A stretch of DNA of 35,062 nucleotides from Sedimentisphaerales bacterium (lineage in GTDB: Bacteria > Planctomycetota > Phycisphaerae > Sedimentisphaerales > Anaerobacaceae): positions 1 through 35,062 of the forward strand of contig JAFGCD010000110.1 in assembly GCA_016932835.1 (NCBI GenBank). Reading direction: 5' to 3'. The translations under genes were made by a program, and so were the position numbers. The notes beneath the pieces were generated by a model. That model was not told the origin of the DNA. It saw only the letters and a program-made list of their open reading frames with translations, and ran no database searches. Shown one piece after another: positions 6,825 through 14,398 of this stretch (within the stretch, counting starts at the first letter, position 1; the number at the start of each line of letters is the position of its first letter).

Positions 6825-7931
6825 CTATTTTGTCGGCGGAATCGCGACCCGCTCGCCGCCCTTCATCGCCGATTCATGGGCGCAAATGCCGGCCATCGTC
6901 CAGTTCGCAGCCCTCGCCGCATCCACCGCAGATTCCCGCCCTTCGACAATCGAACGCACGAATTCGTGCGTCAGGTGAGGATGAGACCCGCCGTGCCCGC
7001 TGCCCTGAATGAACGAAGTATGCTCGTGCTCCTCGTCGTAAACGCCCTGACCTGTAAAGGGGGCTATTTCCTTCGGCAGCAGCCTGCCGTAATCGGGAAC
7101 CTCGATCCGCTCGGCGTCCTCGTATCCCGAATAGATAACGTGTCCCTCCCCTGCCGTCTGTTCCCACTCGAAAGACAGATCCGTCCCGTAAACATCGAAA
7201 CTCTCCCGGTACTGCCTGATAGTATTGAATAGCGACCGCGTAAACTCGCAGGCAATCTCCGAATCCGCAAGTTTCAAAAGAGCCGTCTCCACCGCAAAGG
7301 GCGAGCCGTACTTCTCGATATAGTCCTTCTGAATCCTGCCCGACCCGAAACAAATCACCGACTCGGCCCGAGCATTCGCAAGCCAAAGCAAGGGGCTTAC
7401 CGCATGAGTCGCATAATGCATCGGCGGAAACCCGTACCAGTACGCAGGCCAGCCAGGCAGGCCCATATTCTGCTGGTGCGAGCCCCTCAAAAACTGAATC
7501 TTCCCCAACTTGCCAGACTCGACCAACTCCTTCGCATACAGAAACTCACGCGAATACACCGCCGTTTCCATCATCATATACACCTTGCCCGACGCCTTCC
7601 TCGCTTCGTAAAGCGCAAGACAATCCTCCTTCGTCGTCGCCATCGGAACCGTACAAGCCGTATGCTTGCCCGCCTTTAATGACGCCAGACTCATCCACGC
7701 ATGATCCGCAATCGGAGAAACCACATGAATCGCATCCAGCTCGTCGATGCCCAGGAGATCCTCGAACTTAGTAAAACGCCGCTCGATCCCGAACTGCTCC
7801 CCTATCTCGTTGAGATGCTCTTCATTCCTCTGGCAAATCGCATAGCATTCCGCATCCGGGTGACGCTGGTAAATCGGAATGAATTCCGCACCGAACCCGA
7901 GCCCGACAACCGCAACCTTAACCTTTCCCAT
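6825..7931 (-). CDS. Cytosolic Gfo/Idh/MocA-family oxidoreductase lacking the catalytic lysine motif
   Basis: A 368-residue NAD(P)-type oxidoreductase. The Rossmann start VAVVGLGFGAEFIP (residues 6-19) is complete, and the C-terminal dehydrogenase domain is of normal length. Two standard motifs are changed: the EKP motif that carries the catalytic lysine is CTVPMA, and the usual DxGxHxxD is HYATHAVSPLL. It has no Tat or Sec signal, unlike the other seven family members in this window. It may be a reductase using a different catalytic residue, an isomerase-like relative, or a binding protein. AAAGGA lies 11 nt before the ATG, and a promoter with TTGACA is found at 8025-8052. Confidence 0.9.
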   Translation of the reverse strand: MGKVKVAVVGLGFGAEFIPIYQRHPDAECYAICQRNEEHLNEIGEQFGIERRFTKFEDLLGIDELDAIHVVSPIADHAWMSLASLKAGKHTACTVPMATTKEDCLALYEARKASGKVYMMMETAVYSREFLYAKELVESGKLGKIQFLRGSHQQNMGLPGWPAYWYGFPPMHYATHAVSPLLWLANARAESVICFGSGRIQKDYIEKYGSPFAVETALLKLADSEIACEFTRSLFNTIRQYRESFDVYGTDLSFEWEQTAGEGHVIYSGYEDAERIEVPDYGRLLPKEIAPFTGQGVYDEEHEHTSFIQGSGHGGSHPHLTHEFVRSIVEGRESAVDAARAANWTMAGICAHESAMKGGERVAIPPTK

Positions 7932-8024
7932 GCTCGCTATTCCTTTCCGCCCGTCAAACCGGACTTTCGCACCCCCATTAACTCCTGCTTCGACGGCAAC
8001 GCAATCCGCCTGTCACATAGCAAC

Positions 8025-8052
8025 AGTGTAAGTCCGCGCAAACCCATGTCAA
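8025..8052 (-). promoter_or_regulatory. Sigma-70-type promoter of the cytosolic oxidoreductase gene
   Basis: TTGACA (8047-8052) and TACACT (8025-8030) are 16 nt apart on the minus strand. Transcription would begin near 8018, about 87 nt before the ATG. Confidence 0.65.
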
Positions 8053-8082
8053 GAAAAGAATAACCGCAGGAAAAGAACGGAA

Positions 8083-8126
8083 GCCGGGCGTTGTTCGGCT
8101 CTCGCAATTAAGGAATGCCCGCCGGC
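8083..8126 (-). terminator. Weak terminator candidate after the cytochrome pair
   Basis: On the minus strand GCCGGCGGGC, starting 4 nt after the stop, can pair imperfectly with GCCCGGC at 8083-8089, and the following sequence TTCCGTTCTTTTCC is T-rich. The loop is long and the stem is interrupted. Confidence 0.3.
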
Positions 8127-8129
8127 TCG

Positions 8130-8636
8130 TTACGACTTGACACGCATCCGGGCAAGCAGCAGCATATGCACAGCCCCGACAATCACGAAAGCCGCCGCCA
8201 CATAACGGTGCATCGCCAGAAAATACTCCTGCCAGCCGGTCCCGAAAATAGGAAACATGCTCAAGACTATCGAGAGAATCAACGGCAATGACAACGCGAC
8301 AAGCACCCAGAAAAACAGCTTCTGCGCCGTTCCGCCGGTTTGTTCGTCCGACTCTTTTGTTCCGGTCAGCCAGTCAACCAGACGCCTGACTACAGGGCAG
8401 TCGCCGCGCTTGAAGCAGCATCTCCCCGCCCACATCACGCACAACGCTGCCATGCAAGCCGCAAATACCGGCGCGCACGTCGCGTGCAGCATCATGGGAT
8501 ACCCGGAAAGATGCTCGCCCTTGATTAATACAGGGTAAAAACCGGTAATACTGAGAACCGCACAGCACGCCAGCGCCGCTAAATAAACCAGTATTCTAAG
8601 AATATCGAGAACGTTCCATTTTGCTTTTTCAGACAT
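8130..8636 (-). CDS. Small b-type-cytochrome-like membrane protein
   Basis: A 168-residue protein with four hydrophobic segments (about 11-33, 46-70, 105-130, 144-163). Histidines H51, H143 and H157 lie in or beside membrane segments and could bind haem b, as in small quinone-linked cytochrome b subunits. A soluble loop holds GRCCFKRGDC, whose clustered cysteines are unusual. The ATG at 8636 is chosen because the longer frame starting with GTG at 8696 would overlap the cytochrome c gene by 32 bp and adds a non-hydrophobic tail. It follows the multihaem cytochrome gene by 28 nt, so the two probably form one quinone-to-periplasm electron-transfer module. No specific family is recognised with certainty. 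Confidence 0.75.
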   Translation of the reverse strand: MSEKAKWNVLDILRILVYLAALACCAVLSITGFYPVLIKGEHLSGYPMMLHATCAPVFAACMAALCVMWAGRCCFKRGDCPVVRRLVDWLTGTKESDEQTGGTAQKLFFWVLVALSLPLILSIVLSMFPIFGTGWQEYFLAMHRYVAAAFVIVGAVHMLLLARMRVKS

Positions 8637-8664
8637 ATCAAAAACGCTTTCAACCAAAGAGACA

Positions 8665-10551
8665 TCAATCCTGACCGGAGAACAATCCCACAACACACTT
8701 CAGCGCCCTCAAACCGTACAGCAGCAGCACAAGCCCCAAAACCGCACAGGACAGAAGCGCCACGATCTTCAGCATGGGCCTGAACACAAACGACATCGCA
8801 AACAGCTTCGCATAGGTCGCATCCACATCCTGAAACTCGACCATTTTCACGACACGACCTTCGTTGGCATCGACGGGAGAATCAACGGCTACACCGCCGA
8901 AAAATAATGGCGCGTCCGTCGCGTGGCAATCCGTGCAATACCGAATCCCAAGCGCCTGCGCCGCAGGCCGAACATCGTGACCGATGGGCCACATATAAGG
9001 CTTGCCCGCAGGATGGTCCTTCTGCTCGGCAAGGCCGCCGGATTCACTCAGACTGTAGAGGCTGCCCCCGCTGACATAAACAGCCTTGCCGCTAACGGAC
9101 CCGGCCAGCGCCTTCAAAGCCGCCGTGATATTCTCCCTGCTCATCTTTCCCCAACCGCCGGAAGCAGGCAGCTCAACCTTCGCCATTACCTTGCCCACAG
9201 TCGCTCGAACGGTATCAAAACCGATTGGAACAACGTTTGCATCCTGCATATCCGCCCAGAACGCAGGCCAGATCAGCTTGTGAGGGGCGATCTTGCCGTC
9301 CTCGCCCTCGGCGAATACAGGAGAGAGAACATGCGGCAGGGCATCCGGCGATTTGTTGACGCCGACAGTCCCGAGCCGATGGGCCCGCGATGTCTTGGTC
9401 AGGTACGTCTTATCGCCGGGCCAGGGCCCTGAATGGCACGCCGTACAACTCAGCTTCTCGAAGTGAACAGGCGGAAGACCCCGATGCTCCGGAACAGGAG
9501 CGCGGAACCGGCCCGCCGACGGAGACTCCGAGGATTCGTCGCCGAGATGGCACCCTTTACACGACGATTTTGCCGCCATCGGACTATCCAGAGCTTCGCT
9601 CTCGCCGTCGTAACCCCTCCCGGTATTGTGGCCGATGCCGTTGCGGTGACAATCAACGCAGGTCAGCCCCGCCTTGAGATGAATATCCTCGTCCGTCGTC
9701 CACTTTTCAGTATGACCGCTCTCAATGTACATATTAGAATGACAGAAGTAGCACCGATAATTCGGCACTTCCCTTTTAATATCCAGTTGGACGCTCCCAT
9801 CGTCGCCGAACGTACCGGCTTTATAGGTAATGCCTGGGGGGACAAGCTTCGGGTCCTCCGGTGCCTCCGGCATCATCGGATCGTAAGTGTCCGGCATATC
9901 CTTCGCAGAACCCGTTACGGTAGCGAAGCTGCTGGTCGCAGCCGCAGCCCAGCGAAAATTCTCACGCATAACCTGCCCGCCGTACTCGGCCTGGTTGTGC
10001 CCCGGATGCCCGTCATGGCAGGCAAGGCAGTTAATCTCAAGATAACCCGAAATCATCGCGCGCATAATTTCGTCCGGGTCCTCGCTCGGAACCTCCCCTA
10101 CCCCGCCGCCGGGCATGTGCCTGCCGAATATCTTCAGGAAAAGCTTCGGACTAAGGCCCGCCTGCTCCGGCGTAAACGCACCGGGCCACGGACGATACGA
10201 AATCGGTATCTGCAGCCCCGTGCGGGCATCGGCAAGAATCCAGGGCTGCCCCGCCCGGCCGTGTGCCTCGGGCGCAAGATCGGCCAAAGCGGCATTGAAG
10301 TGAAAACCCCTACTGATTATCGAATAGCTGTGGCAGTCCCCGCAGGTCTCTTTCGTCGAAAAGGGCAAGACAGGGTCGTCGTCGGGCGAAATCTTCTCGC
10401 CTTCCTCGTTAATCAGGGGTATAACATGAACCGCATGAGCACGACTGCCGTCGCTCTCGTCCCCAAGCTTCTTTTCTTCGCCTTCCGCTCGAGCAAAAAA
10501 CGCCACAACCATAAGGCACAAGATACTTGCCAATATATTTTTCTTCTCCAA
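8665..10551 (-). CDS. Exported seven-haem cytochrome c with C-terminal membrane anchor
   Basis: A 628-residue periplasmic electron-transfer protein. A signal peptide (about 1-22, ending FFARAEG) is followed by seven CxxCH haem sites: CGDCH (70), CLACH (175), CYFCH (267), CVDCH (298), CKGCH (331), CTACH (369) and CTDCH (539). A hydrophobic segment at about 592-614 anchors the C-terminus. The start is TTG, with AGGAAAGG about 9 nt upstream; no ATG lies before the signal peptide. The partner gene downstream codes for a b-type-like membrane protein. A good terminator sits only 35 nt before the start, so expression needs read-through or an unseen promoter. The substrate or terminal acceptor is unknown. 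Confidence 0.9.
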   Translation of the reverse strand: MEKKNILASILCLMVVAFFARAEGEEKKLGDESDGSRAHAVHVIPLINEEGEKISPDDDPVLPFSTKETCGDCHSYSIISRGFHFNAALADLAPEAHGRAGQPWILADARTGLQIPISYRPWPGAFTPEQAGLSPKLFLKIFGRHMPGGGVGEVPSEDPDEIMRAMISGYLEINCLACHDGHPGHNQAEYGGQVMRENFRWAAAATSSFATVTGSAKDMPDTYDPMMPEAPEDPKLVPPGITYKAGTFGDDGSVQLDIKREVPNYRCYFCHSNMYIESGHTEKWTTDEDIHLKAGLTCVDCHRNGIGHNTGRGYDGESEALDSPMAAKSSCKGCHLGDESSESPSAGRFRAPVPEHRGLPPVHFEKLSCTACHSGPWPGDKTYLTKTSRAHRLGTVGVNKSPDALPHVLSPVFAEGEDGKIAPHKLIWPAFWADMQDANVVPIGFDTVRATVGKVMAKVELPASGGWGKMSRENITAALKALAGSVSGKAVYVSGGSLYSLSESGGLAEQKDHPAGKPYMWPIGHDVRPAAQALGIRYCTDCHATDAPLFFGGVAVDSPVDANEGRVVKMVEFQDVDATYAKLFAMSFVFRPMLKIVALLSCAVLGLVLLLYGLRALKCVVGLFSGQD

Positions 10552-10585
10552 CGTCCCGAACCTTTCCTGAACTGTAATTCAAATC

Positions 10586-10615
10586 CTAAAAAGGGTGGGG
10601 CTGAAAGCCCCACCC
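10586..10615 (-). terminator. Strong terminator between oxidoreductase and multihaem cytochrome
   Basis: GGGTGGGGC (10593-10601) pairs perfectly with GCCCCACCC (10607-10615) around a 5-nt loop, followed on the minus strand by TTTTT. It ends the transcript of the oxidoreductase gene at 10682-12043. Confidence 0.88.
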
Positions 10616-10681
10616 TCATGTATCGGCGTAATGACCATCGGCGTCGAAACAACAAAGTCTCGCCGCCGACCGTCGGTCAAT

Positions 10682-12043
10682 CTATACTGCAAAATCTTCG
10701 GGCTTGAATTCCAGCCGCTTGCCGGCGGCTATCGCCTCATTAACTTTCAGAACCGTAACAGCAGTCTCATAGCCTATCTCGGCAGGGCAATTCAGCTTCG
10801 CCTTGCCCCGGATCGAATCGAAGAAATTCTCCAGATGAGGCTGGTGGTACGCCTTGCCTTCCATGCCGACCGGAATCTCGTAACTCGGCGGCTTAGGAGA
10901 CTCGCGAACGTCGAGAACAGTATCGCCGGCTGCGGGTTTCTCTTCTTCCGGAGCTTCCGGAGCGTTGATATAACCCAGCTTGACCCACTTATCCCAATTG
11001 TCCGCAGAAACCCACGCCTCCCTGTAAACGCTCCCGCGGGCCGAAGCCTCGGAAATCTCCAGCGTACCTTCGTCGCCCATGAACGTCTCGTAGTAACCAT
11101 TGGCGCTGTTCGTCGTGATCGTCTGGTAGAACGCCCTGGCCGGGCCGGCCTTCGTATCGTACTCGTAAATCGTCATGACGCTGTCATACCAGTCGTGTCC
11201 CTTCCAGTAATCGACGCCCCCGCTGGCGACCACCGATTTCGGATTCGCCCCGAGGAACCAACTGTAGATATCGATCTGGTGCGAGCCGAGATCGACTATC
11301 GGGCCGCCGCCAAGGCCTTTGTACCACCGCCAGTTGCGGAATTGCTGCATCGTCTTGAACCCGTACTTCTCGAGCGTTGCCGCATCCATCTCGGCCTTTT
11401 TGGGCCAGCCGATGTCTTCGCACGCGGTCTTGCTCCGGTTCCATTGCCCGTTGACCGTCGTAATCCTGCCAAGCAGCTTAGCCTCGGTTATGAGCTTCTC
11501 GTAGCAGTGACGATACCGAGGATTGCTGCGACGCTGATGCCCTATCTGAAGCAGCTTGCCGGTCTTCTTCGAGGTCTCGACCATCTTCTTGGCCCCTTCT
11601 AGAGTGTTGGACATCTCCTTCTCGCAGTAAACGTGCTTGCCGGCTTCCATACAGGCAACCGCGTGAGGGCTGTGCCAGAAGTCGGGAGTCGCGATTATCA
11701 CCGCGTCGAGGTCCTTTTCCGCTGCGAGCATCTCCTGGTAGTCCTCGTACTTGTTGTGCTCGTGCTTGTACGCACGCAATATGCCTGAGACGCGCTTCTG
11801 GTTGTACTCGGTCCAGATATCGCAAATCGCCTTGAAACGAATACCCGGAACCTTGCCCTTGATAATAGCGTTCAGCAGGACCTGCCCTTGCGCGCCGCAG
11901 CCTAAAATTGCAACGTTCAAGTCATCGCCGCCGCCGGCCGCACCTAGAACCATGGGCGAAAAAGCCATTCCTGCGCCGACCGCCGCAGTTGATTTAAGAA
12001 AACTACGCCTGTCTATGCCCTTTGTTGTCTTTTGATTATTCAT
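10682..12043 (-). CDS. Tat-exported Gfo/Idh/MocA-family oxidoreductase (EKE variant)
   Basis: A 453-residue oxidoreductase sent through the Tat pathway: the N-terminus has DRRSFLKS followed by a hydrophobic stretch ending near VLGAAGGG. The Rossmann motif is ILGCGAQGQ. The catalytic motif reads CEKEMS, keeping the lysine but changing the proline of EKP, and the second motif is GGGPIVDLGSHQIDIYSW, complete. It diverges from the four tandem paralogues and has an acidic Pro/Glu insert (APEAPEEEKPAAG) near residue 365. AAGG lies just before the ATG. It has its own promoter (12101-12129) and terminator (10586-10615), so it forms a single-gene transcript directly below the large cluster. Sugar or polyol C-OH oxidation is the family expectation; the substrate is unknown. 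Confidence 0.92.
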   Translation of the reverse strand: MNNQKTTKGIDRRSFLKSTAAVGAGMAFSPMVLGAAGGGDDLNVAILGCGAQGQVLLNAIIKGKVPGIRFKAICDIWTEYNQKRVSGILRAYKHEHNKYEDYQEMLAAEKDLDAVIIATPDFWHSPHAVACMEAGKHVYCEKEMSNTLEGAKKMVETSKKTGKLLQIGHQRRSNPRYRHCYEKLITEAKLLGRITTVNGQWNRSKTACEDIGWPKKAEMDAATLEKYGFKTMQQFRNWRWYKGLGGGPIVDLGSHQIDIYSWFLGANPKSVVASGGVDYWKGHDWYDSVMTIYEYDTKAGPARAFYQTITTNSANGYYETFMGDEGTLEISEASARGSVYREAWVSADNWDKWVKLGYINAPEAPEEEKPAAGDTVLDVRESPKPPSYEIPVGMEGKAYHQPHLENFFDSIRGKAKLNCPAEIGYETAVTVLKVNEAIAAGKRLEFKPEDFAV

Positions 12044-12100
12044 TGCCTTCTGATCGTCTCCAAAAATGTAACTGAATCATTAGCTCAATTTGCAGCACGT

Positions 12101-12129
12101 ACTATAACTGCAGCCTGCGGTTCTGTCAA
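12101..12129 (-). promoter_or_regulatory. Sigma-70-type promoter of the 10682-12043 oxidoreductase gene
   Basis: On the minus strand TTGACA (12124-12129) and TATAGT (12101-12106) are exactly 17 nt apart. The start point would be near 12094, about 50 nt before the ATG. Confidence 0.8.
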
Positions 12130-12164
12130 GAACGCATTTTGCCTATCTTTACACCACGAACACC

Positions 12165-14351
12165 TTAGTCCCGAGACCTAAAAGGCGTAACGACGATATT
12201 GCGATACGCAACGGGACCATGGTCGCCCTGGAACATCAAAGGCCCTTTCGCAACCTCTTTGCCGCGCAATGCCCCGCCGGTCGAGCCTTTTACTTCCAGA
12301 CCGCGCTCGTGAATAACCTCGCCGTTGAGCTCCACGCGCATGAAACGGGCGTTCGCAGTCTTGTTGCCGTCGGCGTCGAACCGCGGCGCACGGAAATCAA
12401 TCACGTATCTCTGCCATTCGCCCGGAGGCCTCGTCGCATTTACCTGCGGCTCACTGGCGCTGTAGATAGCGCCCATATCGCCCATGCCGAGCTTATCGCG
12501 ATTCCAACTGTCCAGCACCTGTACCTCGTACTGGCCCATAAGATAGATGCCCGAATTCGAGCCTTGCGGAACCATCACTTCCAGCTCGACCCGGCAGTCG
12601 CCGAATTCCTGCTTCGAGTAAATATCCACACCCTGACCGTGACCGCCGACAAGATTGATCATCGCGCCGCTGTCGCCCGAGCCGGCCAGCTTCTTCGGGT
12701 CCTCCGCCGAAACCGCCGCCTTGCCCGCCGCCCACTTGCTCTTGTTCCAGTCGCCGCCTTTGACCTCCCAATCCTCCTTGAGGTTCTTGCCGTCGAACAG
12801 GACTATCGCATCCTCGTAGAAACTGCGCCTCGACTGCCGAATCCGAATGTCCTTGAACTCGACAACCATCGGAGGACCAGCGTGAATCTGCAAGGCCAAC
12901 ACGCCTTCGCGCAAGGCCCCCTTCTGGTCACGCTTGTCGTCGGGGTCCACAACACGGTCGTTATCTATCAACTGCATCGTCGGATACCCGTTGAGGTAAT
13001 GGGTCAGGTGGTTGCCCTGGCCGATGATATGGTATTCGTTCCAGTCCTTGTCCTTGTAGTAGCCGGCCTTGATAAGCTCGTCCTTATCCGAGACATTTCC
13101 GACAACGGTCTTCTTGCCGTCCTTATCGATTTCCATCATATCGCCGACGTCAACGAGCCATCCGCGCCCGGCCTCATGGTAGAGGAAGCCCACCTTGCCC
13201 GGAGCGTTCTCGACCTCGGCCTGGTAGCCGCCGATACGCCACTTGTCGAATTCCTTGCTGCGATACTGAACGCCGGAATTGCCGTTCTGAATCCGGAATT
13301 TCAGCTTCAGCTCGAAGTCCCGCAAAGTCCCCTCACGCCAGACAAGGAACGTATTGCCCTGCGCAACCTTCTCCGGCGTAGTCTCGCCGCGAATCGCGCC
13401 GTCCTTAACCGACCACAGCCGCGGGTCGCCGTCCCAACCGGTCAGGTCCTCACCGTTGAAAATGTAGTTCCACCGGCTAAGACCCAGTTCGGACTCCATC
13501 CGCTCGAAAAACGAAACACAGCCCGCTATTTCGGGCATGGAATTGAGCCAGTTATGCTCGTACTCGATAGAGAAAACACCCTCAAACTCCTGGTCCCGCA
13601 ACTCGGTCAGTATAGCTTTGACGTCGGCTTTGCCGGTGCCCCAGATTACATCGTGACCATTGCCGAACTCGTTTAGGTCCTTGAAGTGAAGGCTGATTAT
13701 CCTGCCCTTGAGCATCTTGATTGCATCGAGCGGATTGATCCCCGACCGCATCCAGTGACCCGTATCCGCACAGGCCCCGATCCGCTCGCTGCGACCTTCG
13801 CAAACCTTCAAAACCGTCTCCGGGTTCCAGTAATGAGAGGGCTTGGGATGATTGTGCAGTGCAACGTTGATTTCGTACTCGTCGCACAGCTTGCTTATCA
13901 AATCGAAGGCATCCTCGGGCGGCTCGGAAACGATCGTCTCGATCCCCATCTCCTTCGCAAAATCGAAAACCTTCCGGCATTCGCCCTCGTTGTTGGGCAG
14001 GCCGACAACGCCGTAATTCATCAGCTTGATACCGGCCTTGCGCAGAATCTGCTTCATCAGCAGCCTCTGTTCGCCCGACATGTTGTGGTCTGTCCGGACG
14101 TCAGGCTTGTCTTTGCTGAGTTGCTGGCCCGGATAAGCCTCGATATACCCCATGCCCAGGGCCTTGGTCTTGGCGACAGCCTCTTCGAAAGTGAACCGAT
14201 TGAAGCTATAGGCCTGCATCCCAAGTTTCCAGGCGTCTCTGCCGAATCTCATCCGCCGACCACCACGCTCGGCCCCGAAAACGCTGTCAACAAGACACAC
14301 GCTCAAAATCAAAACCGATAACAAAATTGCAATTCTCGTACGTTTGTTCAT
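12165..14351 (-). CDS. Exported sugar isomerase/epimerase-like barrel fused to two DUF1080 domains
   Basis: A 728-residue three-domain protein. After a Sec signal (about 1-27, ending DSVFGAE), residues 35-290 form a sugar-phosphate-isomerase/epimerase TIM barrel (AP-endonuclease-2 type) with likely metal and sugar residues in VALHNHPKP, ACADTGHW, LHFKDL and FSIEYEH. Two DUF1080 domains (3-keto-disaccharide hydrolase, Pfam PF06439) follow: about 295-508 (IFNGEDLTGW, NSGVQYRS) and about 518-725 (LFDGKNLKEDW, NSGIYLMGQYEVQVLDS). Combining an isomerase-type barrel with two 3-keto-glycoside cleavage domains outside the cytoplasm suggests successive cleavage and rearrangement of an oxidised sugar (inference). 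The ATG at 14351 has AAGGAG 8 nt upstream; a TTG two codons earlier is less likely. It lies 47 nt after the tandem oxidoreductases. Confidence 0.9.
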   Translation of the reverse strand: MNKRTRIAILLSVLILSVCLVDSVFGAERGGRRMRFGRDAWKLGMQAYSFNRFTFEEAVAKTKALGMGYIEAYPGQQLSKDKPDVRTDHNMSGEQRLLMKQILRKAGIKLMNYGVVGLPNNEGECRKVFDFAKEMGIETIVSEPPEDAFDLISKLCDEYEINVALHNHPKPSHYWNPETVLKVCEGRSERIGACADTGHWMRSGINPLDAIKMLKGRIISLHFKDLNEFGNGHDVIWGTGKADVKAILTELRDQEFEGVFSIEYEHNWLNSMPEIAGCVSFFERMESELGLSRWNYIFNGEDLTGWDGDPRLWSVKDGAIRGETTPEKVAQGNTFLVWREGTLRDFELKLKFRIQNGNSGVQYRSKEFDKWRIGGYQAEVENAPGKVGFLYHEAGRGWLVDVGDMMEIDKDGKKTVVGNVSDKDELIKAGYYKDKDWNEYHIIGQGNHLTHYLNGYPTMQLIDNDRVVDPDDKRDQKGALREGVLALQIHAGPPMVVEFKDIRIRQSRRSFYEDAIVLFDGKNLKEDWEVKGGDWNKSKWAAGKAAVSAEDPKKLAGSGDSGAMINLVGGHGQGVDIYSKQEFGDCRVELEVMVPQGSNSGIYLMGQYEVQVLDSWNRDKLGMGDMGAIYSASEPQVNATRPPGEWQRYVIDFRAPRFDADGNKTANARFMRVELNGEVIHERGLEVKGSTGGALRGKEVAKGPLMFQGDHGPVAYRNIVVTPFRSRD

Positions 14352-14375
14352 TTTCAAATCTCCTTATGTCAGTTG

Positions 14376-14392
14376 CGCAAATATCCTTTGCG
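14376..14392 (-). promoter_or_regulatory. Small inverted repeat before the triple-domain gene
   Basis: CGCAAA-N5-TTTGCG is a perfect inverted repeat inside the 47-nt gap between the oxidoreductase and the isomerase-DUF1080 gene. It could be an operator or a small mRNA hairpin; no -35/-10 pair is evident beside it. Confidence 0.3.
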
Positions 14393-14398
14393 TTACAA

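Noticed and set aside
9433-10707. A 424-codon plus-strand frame opposite the multihaem cytochrome
   Set aside because: The minus strand carries seven CxxCH motifs and a signal peptide; the plus-strand frame has neither motif nor ribosome site and crosses the terminator.
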